Shown here: positions 11,105 through 21,941 of the stretch, piece after piece
Position numbering within the stretch: the stretch's first letter is position 1
How the letters are laid out: each line of letters starts with the position of its first letter
Source of the DNA: Euborellia annulipes
Lineage: Eukaryota > Arthropoda > Insecta > Dermaptera > Anisolabididae
Length of the DNA stretch: 64,000 bases
Direction: 5' to 3'
NCBI GenBank assembly: GCA_023213315.1
Contig: JAKCPI010005087.1
Span: 1 to 64,000, forward strand
Notes under the pieces: model-generated
Told to the model about the DNA's origin: nothing
The model's database searches: none
What the model saw: only the letters and a program-made list of their open reading frames with translations
Made by a program: the position numbers and the translations under genes

Positions 11105-14100
11105 CCGACAAATTTGCAAATCGAAATTTCGACCACTTCTACTTAAGCTAGAGCTTTGAAATTTTATACACGTATGTAACTCCCGTGACAATGCAATATT
11201 TGATGTGTCTCATCTTTGTAGGTGAATTAATTACAAAATGGCGGCCGATCAAAAAAAGTGGGGGTAAAATATTATAATCAAAATTTCTCCTATTTATAAT
11301 TAAGTTAGAGTTTTGAGCATTGGCAGAGGTGTTAAATAGATTTTACTCTAAAAAATGTGCTATTCAAAATTATTAAAAATTCAAAAAATTCAAAATGGCG
11401 GCCAATTAATCACATTTCCATTGTTCGGTCCGACAAAGTTAGCGATTGAAATTACGACTAGTTCTACTTAACCTAGAGCTTTGAAATTTTATACACGTAT
11501 GTAACTCCCGTGACAATGCAATATTTGATGTGTCTCATCTTTGTAGGTGAATTAATTACAAAATGGCGGCCGATCAAAAAAAGTGGGGGTAAAATATTAT
11601 AATCAAAATTTCTCCTATTTATAATTAAGTTAGAGTTTTGAGCATTGGCAGAGGTGTTAAATAGACTTTACTCTAAAAAATGTGCTATTCAAAATTATTA
11701 AAAATTCAAAAAATTCAAAATGGCGGCCAATTAATCACATTTCCATTGTTCGGTCCGACAAAGTTAGCGATTGAAATTACGACTAGTTCTACTTAACCTA
11801 GAGCTTTGAAATTTTATACACATATGTAACTCCCGTGACAATGCAATATTTGATATGTCTCATCTTTGTAGGTGAATTAATTACAAAATGGCGGCCGATT
11901 AAAAAAAGTGGGGGTAAAATTTTATAATCAAAATTTCTCCTATTTATAATTAATTTAGAGTTTTGAGCATTGGCAGAGGTGTTAAATAGACTTTACTCTA
12001 CAAAATGTGCTATTCAAAATAATTAAAAATTAATTAAATTGAGATTAGCGGCCAATTAATCACATTTCCATTGTTCGGTCCGACAAAGTTAGCGATTGAA
12101 ATTACGACCAGTTCTACTTAACCTAGAGCTTTGAAATTTTATACACGTATGTAACTCCCGTGACAATGCAATATTTGATGTGTCTCATCTTTGTAGGTGA
12201 ATTAATTACAAAATGGCGGCCGATCAAAAAAAGTGGGGGTAAAACTTTATAATCAAAATTTCTCCTATTTATAATTAATTTAGAGTTTTGAGCATTGGCA
12301 GAGGTGTTAAATAGACTTTACTCTACAAAATGTGCTATTCAAAATAATTAAAAATTAATTAAATTCAGATTAGCGGCCAATTAATCACATTTCCATTGTT
12401 TGGGCCGACAAAGTTAGCGGATTGAAATTACGACCAGTTCTACTTAACCTAGAGCTTTGAAATTTTATACACGTATGTAACTCCCGTGACAATGCAATAT
12501 TTGATATGTCTCATCTTTGTAGGTGAATTAATTACAAAATGGCGGCCGATCAAAAAAAGTGGGGGTGAAGTTTTATAATCAAAATTTCTCCTATTTATAA
12601 TTAATTTAGAGTTTTGAGCATTAGCAGAGGTGTTAAATAGACTTTACTCTACAAAATGTGCTATTCAAAATAATTAAAAATTAATTAAATTGAGATTAGC
12701 GGCCAATTAATCACATTTCCATTGTTCGGTCCGACAAAGTTAGCGATTGAAATTACGACCAGTTCTACTTAACCTAGAGCTTTGAAATTTTATACACATA
12801 TGTAACTCCCGTGACAATGCAATATTTGATATGTCTCATCTTTGTAGGTGAATTAATTACAAAATGGCGGCCGATCAAAAAAAGTGGGGGTAAAATTTTA
12901 TAATCAAAATTTCTCCTATTTATAATTAATTTAGAGTTTCGAGCATTAGCAGAGGTGTTAAATAGACTTTACTCTACAAAATGTGCTATTCAAAATAATT
13001 AAAAATTAATTAAATTGAGATTAGCGGCCAATTAATCACATTTCCATTGTTCGGTCCGACAAAGTTAGCGATTGAAATTACGACCAGTTCTACTTAACCT
13101 AGAGCTTTGAAATTTTATACACATATGTAACTCCCGTGACAATGCAATATTTGATATGTCTCATCTTTGTAGGTGAATTAATTACAAAATGGCGGCCGAT
13201 CAAAAAAAGTGGGGGTAAAGTTTTATAATCAAAATTTCTCCTATTTATAATTAATTTAGAGTTTTGAGCATTAGCAGAGGTGTTAAATAGACTTTACTCT
13301 ACAAAATGTGCTATTCAAAATAATTAAAAATTAATTAAATTGAGATTAGCGGCCAATTAATCACATTTCCATTGTTCGGTCCGACAAAGTTAGCGATTGA
13401 AATTACGACCAGTTCTACTTAACCTAGAGCTTTGAAATTTTATACACATATGTAACTCCCGTGACAATGCAATATTTGATATGTCTCATCTTTGTAGGTG
13501 AATTAATTACAAAATGGCGGCCGATCAAAAAAAGTGGGGGGAAGTTTTATAATCAAAATTTCTCCTATTTATAATTAATTTAGAGTTTTGAGCATTAGCA
13601 GAGGTGTTAAATAGACTTTACTCTACAAAATGTGCTATTCAAAATAATTAAAAATTAATTAAATTGAGATTAGCGGCCAATTAATCACATTTCCATTGTT
13701 CGGTCCGACAAAGTTAGCGATTGAAATTACGACCAGTTCTACTTAACCTAGAGCTTTGAAATTTTATACACATATGTAACTCCCGTGACAATGCAATATT
13801 TGATGTGTCTCATCTTTGTAGGTGAATTAATTACAAAATGGCGGCCGATCAAAAAAAGTGGGGGTAAAATTTTATAATCAAAATTTCTCCTATTTATAAT
13901 TAATTTAGAGTTTTGAGCATTAGCAGAGGTGTTAAATAGACTTTACTCTACAAAATGTGCTATTCAAAATAATTAAAAATTCAAAAAATTCAGATTGGCG
14001 GCCAATTAATCACATTTCCATTGTTCGGTCCGACAAAGTTAGCGATTGAAATTACGACCAGTTCTACTTAACCTAGAGCTTTGAAATTTTATACACATAT

Positions 14101-15830
14101 GTAACTCCCGTGACAATGCAATATTTGATATGTCTCATCTTTGTAGGTGAATTAATTACAAAATGGCGGCCGATCAAAAAAAGTGGGGGTAAAATTTTAT
14201 AATCAAAATTTCTCCTATTTATAATTAATTTAGAGTTTTGAGCATTAGCAGAGGTGTTAAATAGACTTTACTCTACAAAATGTGCTATTCAAAATAATTA
14301 AAAATTAATTAAATTGAGATTAGCGGCCAATTAATCACATTTCCATTGTTCGGTCCGACAAAGTTAGCGATTGAAATTACGACCAGTTCTACTTAACCTA
14401 GAGCTTTGAAATTTTATACACATATGTAACTCCCGTGACAATGCAATATTTGATATGTCTCATCTTTGTAGGTGAATTAATTACAAAATGGCGGCCGATC
14501 AAAAAAAGTGGGGGGGAAGTTTTATAATCAAAATTTCTCCTATTTATAATTAATTTAGAGTTTTGAGCATTAGCAGAGGTGTTAAATAGACTTTACTCTA
14601 CAAAATGTGCTATTCAAAATAATTAAAAATTAATTAAATTGAGATTAGCGGCCAATTAATCACATTTCCATTGTTCGGTCCGACAAAGTTAGCGATTGAA
14701 ATTACGACCAGTTCTACTTAACCTAGAGCTTTGAAATTTTATACACATATGTAACTCCCGTGACAATGCAATATTTGATATGTCTCATCTTTGTAGGTGA
14801 ATTAATTACAAAATGGCGGCCGATCAAAAAAAGTGGGGGGGAAGTTTTATAATCAAAATTTCTCCTATTTATAATTAATTTAGAGTTTCGAGCATTAGCA
14901 GAGGTGTTAAATAGACTTTACTCTACAAAATGTGCTATTCAAAATAATTAAAAATTAATTAAATTGAGATTAGCGGCCAATTAATCACATTTCCATTGTT
15001 CGGTCCGACAAAGTTAGCGATTGAAATTACGACCAGTTCTACTTAACCTAGAGCTTTGAAATTTTATACACATATGTAACTCCCGTGACAATGCAATATT
15101 TGATGTGTCTCATCTTTGTAGGTGAATTAATTACAAAATGGCGGCCGATCAAAAAAAGTGGGGGTAAAGTTTTATAATCAAAATTTCTCCTATTTATAAT
15201 TAATTTAGAGTTTTGAGCATTAGCAGAGGTGTTAAATAGACTTTACTCTACAAAATGTGCTATTCAAAATAATTAAAAATTAATTAAATTGAGATTAGCG
15301 GCCAATTAATCACATTTCCATTGTTCGGTCCGACAAAGTTAGCGATTGAAATTACGACCAGTTCTACTTAATCTAGAGCTTTGAAATTTTATACACGTAT
15401 GTAACTCCCGTGACAATGCAATATTTGATGTGTCTCATCTTTGTAGGTCAATTAATTTCCAAATGGCGGCCGATCAAAAAAAGTGGGGGTAAAATTTTAT
15501 AATCAAAATTTCTCCTATTTATAATTAATTTAGAGTTTTGAGCATTAGCAGAGGTGTTCAATAGACTTTACTCTACAAAATGTGCTATTCAAAATTATTA
15601 AAAATTCAAAAAATTCAAATTGGCGGCCAATTAATCAATTTCCATTGTTTGGTCCGACAAAGTTAGCGATCGAAATTACGACCAGTTCTAGTTAATCTAG
15701 AACTTTGAAATTTTATACACATATGTAACTCCCGTGACAATGCAATATTTGATGTGTCTCATCTTTGTAGGTCAATTAATTTCGGCCTATCACAAAAAAG
15801 AGGGGGTGAAATTTATAATCAAAAATTTCT
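11105..15830 (+). repeat. Satellite array, 325-bp unit, about 14.5 copies
   Basis: The landmark GAGCTTTGAA recurs at 11151, 11476, 11801, 12126, 12452, 12777, 13102, 13427, 13751, 14076, 14401, 14726, 15051 and 15376, and as GAACTTTGAA at 15700. Spacing is 324-326 bp. Each unit holds two diverged half-units: ATGGCGGCC occurs at 11238 and 11395, and GAGnTTTGA at 11151 and 11308, both 157 bp apart, leaving 168 bp to the next unit. Central units share a TTAATTAAATTGAGATTAGC variant that edge units lack. No open frame persists. The right end decays. Confidence 0.95.
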
Positions 15831-15923
15831 CTTCTTTTAAAATACAAATTGTCTTATTGTATCGTGTATATGTATATAACTCATACGTATTAATATTTTA
15901 TTACAAAAACTAAAAAGAGTTAA

Positions 15924-16413
15924 ATAAAATAATATAAAAAAAAAATTTAAAAACAACGCTTTTATAAATGTACTAAAAAGAGAAAAATAATTATGTATAA
16001 TTTCTTTAAAATTATATTAAAAATTAATATATGTTACTAAAACTAAAAGCGTTGGGCGCGCAAATTAACAATCTCTTGCAATTTGCATTGCAGAGGATCA
16101 ACTAACCTTAATTCACCGATACTTGAATCAAAAAATAAAAATAAAATAAAATAATCTAACTAGAACATTTGAGTCACTTCAAACTGTTTTGCCTAACTAC
16201 CCGCCAAGTCTATGGTATGAAAATGTATTCATAAAACATATAATAGGCCTATTTATACAATTAAAATTTGCAAATCCCGCGCCCAACGCTTTTAGTTTTA
16301 GTAACATATATTAATTTTTAATATAATTTTAAAGAAATTATACATAATTATTTTTCTCTTTTTAGTACATTTATAAAAGCGTTGTTTTTAAATTTTTTTT
16401 TATATTATTTTAT
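15924..16413. mobile_element. 490-bp inverted repeat at the right edge of the satellite
   Basis: Left arm (about 15924-16060) and right arm (about 16278-16413) are near-exact inverted copies from AAAAACAACGCTTTTAT inward to AAAAGCGTTGGGCGCG. The loop of about 217 bp contains TTTGCATTGCAGAGGATC and TAGGCCTA (16244-16251). The outer arm word ACAACGCTTTTAT also lies left of the array. No coding capacity; it may be the terminus of a satellite-bearing element. Confidence 0.8.
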
Positions 16414-16943
16414 TATATCTTAGTATAGTTTGAAAAATTTTTGTCTTTTAATATAACGTATTTCGTTAAATATGGAATGTGATGAAATATAGAATAAAAT
16501 TGACAAAAAAAATCTGGTGTGACTGGCGCACAGCACACAACTTTCGGTAATCGAAATTTTCCAGATTTTTTGTGTCGACATGTATTTAGTTCCTGACAGT
16601 ACGGTACATTCGATTTTCAAGATGTAAAATTTATATGTGAAAATATTTATATTTTGTTACCATGGCAACCATTTCTCTTATCTTTTCTTTGGAGTACAAG
16701 AGTAAAAGTGGTCTTCAGAAGACTTCAATGGCAAAATGAGAATATATATTTTAAAGAGTATCTAAAAAATAATTGATTTTTGAATTTAAAAGAAAAAAAA
16801 TCGTTGGAGCGCATTTAGAGATTAAAAAAAAACTGAAAAAGTGCATCAGTAAACTACTAATACTCTTTGGCCGCTTTGGTCGACTTTGTGCAAAAGCTTC
16901 GTGTCACGACCCTTGGGGGGTGCCAAACTTAAATATAAAATTT

Positions 16944-16992
16944 TTTTTTTTTTTTTTTATTTATTTACCCGTTTAAGCCATAGGCCATTGGG
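16944..16992 (-). mobile_element. Very short 5'-truncated retroposon with 15-bp TSD
   Basis: TTAAATATAAAATTT is duplicated exactly at 16929-16943 and 16993-17007 around a 49-bp insert. On the minus strand the insert reads CCAATGGCCTATGGC, then an AAATAAATA-rich A tail. Poly(A) plus a long target duplication indicates target-primed retroposition that stopped after about 50 bases. Confidence 0.8.
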
Positions 16993-17121
16993 TTAAATAT
17001 AAAATTTCAACCTCCTAGCTCTTTTCGTTCTTGAGATGTTTTGTTCACAGACAGACACACAGACAGACAGACCATGTCGGGGAAACCTTTTTTGGATTCA
17101 GGGGACCTCAAAACGTGTATA

Positions 17122-17880
17122 TGTCGTAGACAGATCGTGAAATTAGACAGTTCATGAACTGTCTAGACATTTCATGAACTGCAGCCAGATCGTGTAATGG
17201 TCAAACAGTTACATGATCTGGCTAAAAATTTTAGACAGTTCATGAAATGCAATTGGGCCTTAGACAGATCGTGTAATGCTCGAGAATTACATGAAATGTC
17301 TAAGTTTTTTAGGCAGTTCATGAACTGCCTAAAAGCAGTTTTGCCGATCGTGTACCGTTTGTAAAGCAAATAAAGATCTCGAAAAAAGTCAATTTTTTTC
17401 AATATTATTATTATTATCGATTACTAAATTTTCCAAATCTTCCTCACTTTGTCAATCTTGAGTTAAGGTGCGCATCTCGGGGTTCTAATTTTGGGAGATT
17501 CCAGCGGCCACAAATTTGAAGCTATCTACCTCAATTTTTTTTAAATTAAAGCTATTTAAAATGTCTACAACTTATAGAAGCCCTTTTTTTTTATTTTCGA
17601 AAAAATAAAAGTTTTTTTTTAGATTTATTGCATTAAATTACAAACAGTACACGATCGGCAAAACTGCTGTTAGGCAGTTCATGAACTGCCTAAAAAATTT
17701 AGACATTTCATGTAATTCTCGAGCATTACACGATCTGTCTAAGGCTCAATTGCATTTCATGAACTGTCTAAAATTTTTAGCCAGATCATGTAACTGTTTG
17801 ACCATTACACGATCTGGCTGCAGTTCATGAAATGTCTAGACAGTTCATGAACTGTCTAATTTCACGATCTGTCTACGACA
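17122..17880. mobile_element. Modular palindromic element with TATA target duplication
   Basis: The ends TGTCGTAGAC and GTCTACGACA are flanked by TATA at 17118-17121 and 17881-17884. Excision restores the normal FB-A sequence. Arms of about 235 bp (17122-17356 and 17646-17880) differ at about four positions. Each arm is a chain of smaller hairpins built from alternating CAGTTCATGAACTG and CAGATCGTGTAATG modules bordered by TAGA, TAGG or AGCC. The spacer holds a half MITE-T (17467-17640). No protein is encoded; a 76-codon frame is a by-product of the palindromes. No family was recognised. Confidence 0.85.
17467..17640 (-). mobile_element. Half of a MITE-T element captured in the spacer
   Basis: It starts at TTAAGGTGCGCATCTCGGG (TTAA at 17463-17466) and follows the sequence of 48443 and 41919 through GCGGCCACAA and GAAGCTATC to the TTGCATTAAAT word, where it stops at the start of the right arm. 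The other half is absent. Confidence 0.8.
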
Positions 17881-17972
17881 TATATACATCAAAATCTCAT
17901 CATCGAATTTTTGACATGAATCCAATACTTTCTCTCTCTATATATCAACATATATATAGAGGTAAGAGAAAA

Positions 17973-19399
17973 AAAAGAATCTATAATTTTTTCTTATAAA
18001 ATTTTCAATTATCTTGTATTACGTGAAATTTTAATTGTGATGATTGTCAAAATGGCTTACAAACTGTCAACTTAATAATATAAAAAAATTCAATAGAATA
18101 CAAAATTTGATTTCCATGTTCAAAACAAATAAACTAAATAAAAGTAAGTGATTTTAAATTAAAATACTTGACTTCATCGACCGTTTTTCAATAAGATTTG
18201 TATTCAGACAGCCATGTGGCCCCTGGCATGTCCGAAACCCACTTTATCCGCCTTGGTATTTGAAGATTTGTTAAATCAATATTAAATTGTTATCCGCTCT
18301 TTTGATAATTCAAGGATGAAAGAAATAATATTTTTTTTTTTAATCTTATATATAAAAAAAAAAAAAAAAAAAAAATACTAATCTTTTCAGGATAATGCGA
18401 TTAATAATTCCTAGAATTGTATATTTGTAATTTGTTGAATTTTTATCCATGTGGCTGCACTCATTTGTTTTCCACTTTCTTAACATGTAAAAATATTATG
18501 CAAAATTATCAAGGGCGTTGTTCACTGAGAAAAAAAAAAAATTCCATTAATCTTTATTGATTGTTAAATTAAAAAAAAAAAAAAGATTAATTAAATTACA
18601 TTTTTGAAAGAAATTGAGTATTTCGGAACCTCTTTGCCTCTCTATTAGAGTTTCTGGTAAATTTATCCCGAACCAATGAGATGAAACTTTGTAGATGTTT
18701 TACTTAGGACCCGAGGGAGAGCAAACTAGCCAGGCTATCGTACCCGAATACAAACGGGTATTGCACCCAACCAGAACTAGTATACGTATGTATATAAATC
18801 CCAAGAGTCCTTCGTTTGTCTATCTGTCAGTCTGCTTGTGGATTTTCTAATGGAATTTCAGAATAAAATTTCAATTTCCTTATAAAAAAGGGAAATTAAT
18901 TTTCCAGATAAACTTAGAAAAAAATAATTTATTAATATATAATTTTTTCGATTTGATCTAAGAATGACTTTTAAGAGTAGTAAAATTATTGTTTGGTTTA
19001 TGAATGAGAAATTTTTTTAAATATGAAAAATAAAATCTTATTAAAAAGAGTAATTTTAAAGAATTATATATAAACTCGTAACACAAGCCCACAGAGAGCT
19101 TACTTACTAGGGTTTCCTAAATCCTATATTTAATAATTAGGGAAATATTTGGCGCTCTCTTCTTTGGGATATTGTAGGTGTGTGGTATCTAGAAAAAACG
19201 CTACAATGAATAATTTTTTTATTTTTTCAATTGAAACTTCTTTACTTACGATAGAACAAGATGTATTCATTCGACTTAAAGTGTTACGAAACGCTGCATA
19301 CGCTCAAAGGGCTTAAACTGTTATTGAATACTCAGAATAAGAATGTGTTTTGATAAGCCGGAACATAACGGAAGTCAGTGGCTAGCGCCTTATTTTAAA
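17973..19399. other. AT-rich sequence with no confident gene
   Basis: Mostly A+T-rich with poly-A runs (18354-18375, 18571-18584). A segment at about 18660-18850 (GGACCCGAGGGAGAGC, then CCAAGAGTCCTTCG and TCTGTCAGTCTG) looks like dispersed-repeat sequence but has no second copy here. CCTTATTTTAAACA occurs near 19388 and again at 19421, across the start of the next element. Confidence 0.4.
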
Positions 19400-19511
19400 C
19401 AGGGTGCGGCGCGGGAACTTCCTTATTTTAAACAATTATAAAACAAAAAGTATTGAAGATATCATTTTACTTTTTTTTATACATAGTGATACATTTAAAT
19501 TTTTTTTCGTT

Positions 19512-19757
19512 GCATTTTGAAAATATTATCTTGAAGTGGGCCACCGTTCGGCTCAATACATTGAAAGAGTCGAAATCTGAAGTTTTCAATCTATATGGCC
19601 AGCATTTCCGTGTCGATCTTGGCAATAGCATTACGAATATCGTTCTTCAGCAGATCCAGAGTTTTCAGACGAATGGTAGACACCAAGGATATGATATATA
19701 CCCATAAAAGAATCACAGGGTGATAAATCTGGCGAGCGCGCTGACAACTCTCAAAAC
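19512..19757 (-). pseudogene. Tc1/mariner-class transposase C-terminus, left arm
   Basis: On the minus strand the frame gives SARSPDLSPCDSF, matching the PPRSPDL(T/S)P-DFFLW block that carries the third catalytic acid of the DDE/D core. Later come LLKNDIRNAIAKIDTEML and NGG. Stops and frameshifts break it (for example after TEMLAI), and the first two catalytic acids are absent because only the last third of the gene remains. Confidence 0.7.
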
Positions 19758-19776
19758 TAAAACGATGAATGATTTA

Positions 19777-20011
19777 GAGTGGTCAGCACTCTCGCCAGAT
19801 TTATCACTCTGTGATTTTTTTAATGGGGTATATCTCATATCCTTGGTGTATACCAATCAGCCGAAATCTCTGGATCAGCTCTGGTGATGCTATTGCCAAG
19901 ATCGACACGGAAATGCTGGTCAAATTGGTTCAAAACTTCAGATTTCGACTTTTTCAATATATTGATCAGAACGGTGGCCCTCTTCAAGATATAATTTTTA
20001 AAATGCAATAA
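19777..20011 (+). pseudogene. Tc1/mariner-class transposase C-terminus, right arm
   Basis: The plus-strand mirror of the left-arm remnant: WSALSPDLSLCDFF, then after a frame change DAIAKIDTEMLVKLVQNFRF and QNGGPLQDIIFKMQ, then stop. The latter is the typical mariner tail (E-L---V-NF--RL--CI--NG-HL-D-IFK). The open 66-codon stretch from 19811 comes from this relic. Confidence 0.7.
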
Positions 20012-20120
20012 AAAAAATTTTAATGTATCGCTATGTATAAAAAAAAAAATTAAAATAATATCTCCAATACTTTTTGTTTTATCATTGTTTAAACTAATGA
20101 AGTTCCCGCGCCGCACCCTG

Positions 20121-20701
20121 TAGTATGATTTAAAAAAAAAAATCATTATTAAATAGATCCATAAATGATATACGTATATTTGTCAGATTGCATTGAAAAT
20201 AAACAAAATTTAGAAAAAAATCAAAATACGCCTGTAAGATAGACAACCTTTTATCCTTGTAGGCGCCGTTAATAAAAAGATTAGGCATATAAAACTCAAT
20301 TGTATATGAAAGAAATATAAAAAATCTCAAATTGATAGCTTATAGTCTATTTTCTCATCTTTAATTATAATTGTAAATAAAAGTATATTTTTAGATAGAA
20401 TTTTGTATAAAATTTTTACTTCTATAGTCTATGTAAAATAATCCATACAAATTAATTAAATTTCTTAATCTCTAATTAGTGAATGAAATATAACCTTCTT
20501 GCAAATTCTCTTTTGTACATTTTATTATTGTAAAAGAGAGACTATAAAGCAGTAGACAATATAAACATAAGTCAAATAAGATTGATTTATTTACTTAAAT
20601 ATTTTTCTGTTTAAAAGAAGAAATCAATTTTGTAACCCTTTCTTAAAAATTTAAATCATGAAAAAGAAATCTGCACTAAAATATTTAGAGCTTTAAATAT
20701 A
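20121..20701. other. AT-rich intergenic sequence
   Basis: No recognised feature. Minus-strand frames of 60-100 codons that start here run into the mariner foldback or poly-A stretches and lack domain content. Confidence 0.45.
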
Positions 20702-20833
20702 CTCAAGAAACGCGTAAAAGAAGTCAACAACTTCATGTACTTAAAATTTATTACTTCGATTACCAAAAACTTTTCTAAGTTCTTAACATGGTTGTCTAAT
20801 AAAGTTGATTTTAACTTTGAAAACGGTTACTAA
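20702..20833 (+). pseudogene. Possible Gypsy reverse transcriptase / RNase H boundary relic
   Basis: An open stretch encodes VKEVNNF, ITKNFSKFLTWLSNK and VDFNFENG. The order and spacing follow the V-SFLGL-NYYR-FI-NFSK-A-PLT-LLKK--F-W segment after the reverse transcriptase fingers/palm in Ty3/Gypsy elements, but the YY-R residues are lost. No further pol sequence is seen around it. Weak but patterned evidence. Confidence 0.35.
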
Positions 20834-20962
20834 TTTAGGGAAATAGGCTCAGATGCCTGCCAAAAAAACTGCGGACTACTCTATATTGAGGAAAAAACGA
20901 ACCAAAAATTGGAAAAATAAGAAAAGCTTATAATCTGATAGTGAAAATTAATTTGAAAATTT

Positions 20963-21790
20963 AAAAAATCTGGTGTGACTGGACGCACAAGACACATCTT
21001 TTTCTTGAAAGATGTGTACTGTAACCAGTGGCTTCATATCAACTTTTTCTTGGGGGAGGCGGCAAATTTTTTTGTTGGGCGGGGGGCAAACATTTTTTTT
21101 TCTTAAAATTTACTTACAAATAGATACTCAAATTTGGTCAAAAGATATTAATTTTGTACAGTTTACGGTATATACTGGTAGATATATTTTGAAATTTTTT
21201 TATTTATAATAATATAAAATTTTATAAAAATAAAAGCCATTGTATAATATTACCCCCCTCCCCCCCCAAATGACGCCACTGACTGTAACATCAGATTTTT
21301 TTATGTCGTCATATATTTAGTTTCTGGCAGTAGGCATTAGATAAAATTCAAGATGTAAAATTTATAAACATGGGAAAATATTTATATTTTGTTACTATGA
21401 AAACTAATTTATTTGTCCTATTTTCAAGAGTAAAATATGCTTCAAACAAAATTGAGGACAAAATGAGAATATAGGCCTACATGTTAAAGAGGAACTAAAA
21501 AATAATTGATTTATTAATTTTAATCAAAATTGTAAGAGCGAATTTTGAGAAAATCGAAAGAAATAAAAAAGTACATAAGTACTAGTACTATTTATCGGAT
21601 TTTAATTAAAACCTTATTTTCGCGCCTCTTGAGCTCATTTCCTTCTTGCTTTAAATTAAACACAGACAGACCGACTTTTTTTCATGAGATTTCAAAACGA
21701 GTATTTCTCGGCATCTAATTTTTGCCATGAATCCAATACTTTCTCTTTATCTATATAGGCCTATATATTAATATATATAAGAGAAAGTAA
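20963..21790. mobile_element. FB-A foldback, right arm, with nested hAT
   Basis: It starts at the centre (AAATCTGGTGTGACTGGACG), is interrupted by the hAT MITE at 21026-21281, and continues as a right arm to GAGAAAGTAA at 21781-21790. Right-arm landmarks are TTAGTTTCTGGCAG, AAATTGTAAGAGCG and ATGAATCCAATAC. TAGGCCTA occurs at 21472-21479 and 21756-21763. Confidence 0.75.
21026..21281. mobile_element. Non-autonomous hAT element, 256 bp
   Basis: CAGTGGCTTCATAT at the left end and ATGACGCCACTG at the right are inverted ends. ACTGTAAC at 21018-21025 and 21282-21289 is an exact 8-bp duplication and belongs to the FB-A host (CTGTAACATCAG). Subterminal G and C runs are typical of the hAT MITEs here. 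It overlaps a chance 65-codon frame. Confidence 0.9.
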
Positions 21791-21903
21791 CAACATTTGT
21801 AGTTTAGATCCCAAGAACAACTTAAACAATGTGAAAATTTGGTGTAAATATGAAAAACCCTTGCATTCCAAAATTTAAATTCTTTCAGCGACACCGATTC
21901 TAT

Positions 21904-21941
<38 letters not shown>

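Larger units (their letters stand above)
16505..17972. mobile_element. FB-A foldback, right arm with two nested insertions
   Basis: It begins at the central hairpin (AAATCTGGTGTGACTGGCGC) and runs to GGTAAGAGAA at 17961-17970. Removing the insertions at 16944-16992 and 17122-17880 leaves about 640 bp, the standard arm length. No left arm is attached. The frames at 16420-16620 and 16773-16976 lie in the repeat and are not genes. Confidence 0.8.
19400..20120. mobile_element. Mariner-type foldback made of inverted transposase ends
   Basis: It begins CAGGGTGCGGCGCGGGAAC and ends GTTCCCGCGCCGCACCCTG. Arms 19400-19752 and 19777-20120 are diverged inverted copies with a 24-bp loop. Each arm is the 3' third of a transposase gene plus terminal repeat, so the whole is a head-to-head internal-deletion derivative that cannot encode transposase. 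Arms differ by substitutions and short indels, so it is old. The TA duplication is not clear on the left. Confidence 0.8.

Noticed and set aside
11105..15830. CRISPR-like or gene-array interpretation of the regular repeats
   Set aside because: Units are 325 bp head-to-tail without unique spacers, in a eukaryotic context; it is a satellite.
17172..17402. 76-codon minus frame with Cys/Ser repeats (for example CLKNLDISCNSRAL)
   Set aside because: Produced by translating the repeated palindromic modules; not a protein family.
19811..20011. Intact short transposase gene
   Set aside because: Only the C-terminal third, with frame changes and two catalytic acids missing.
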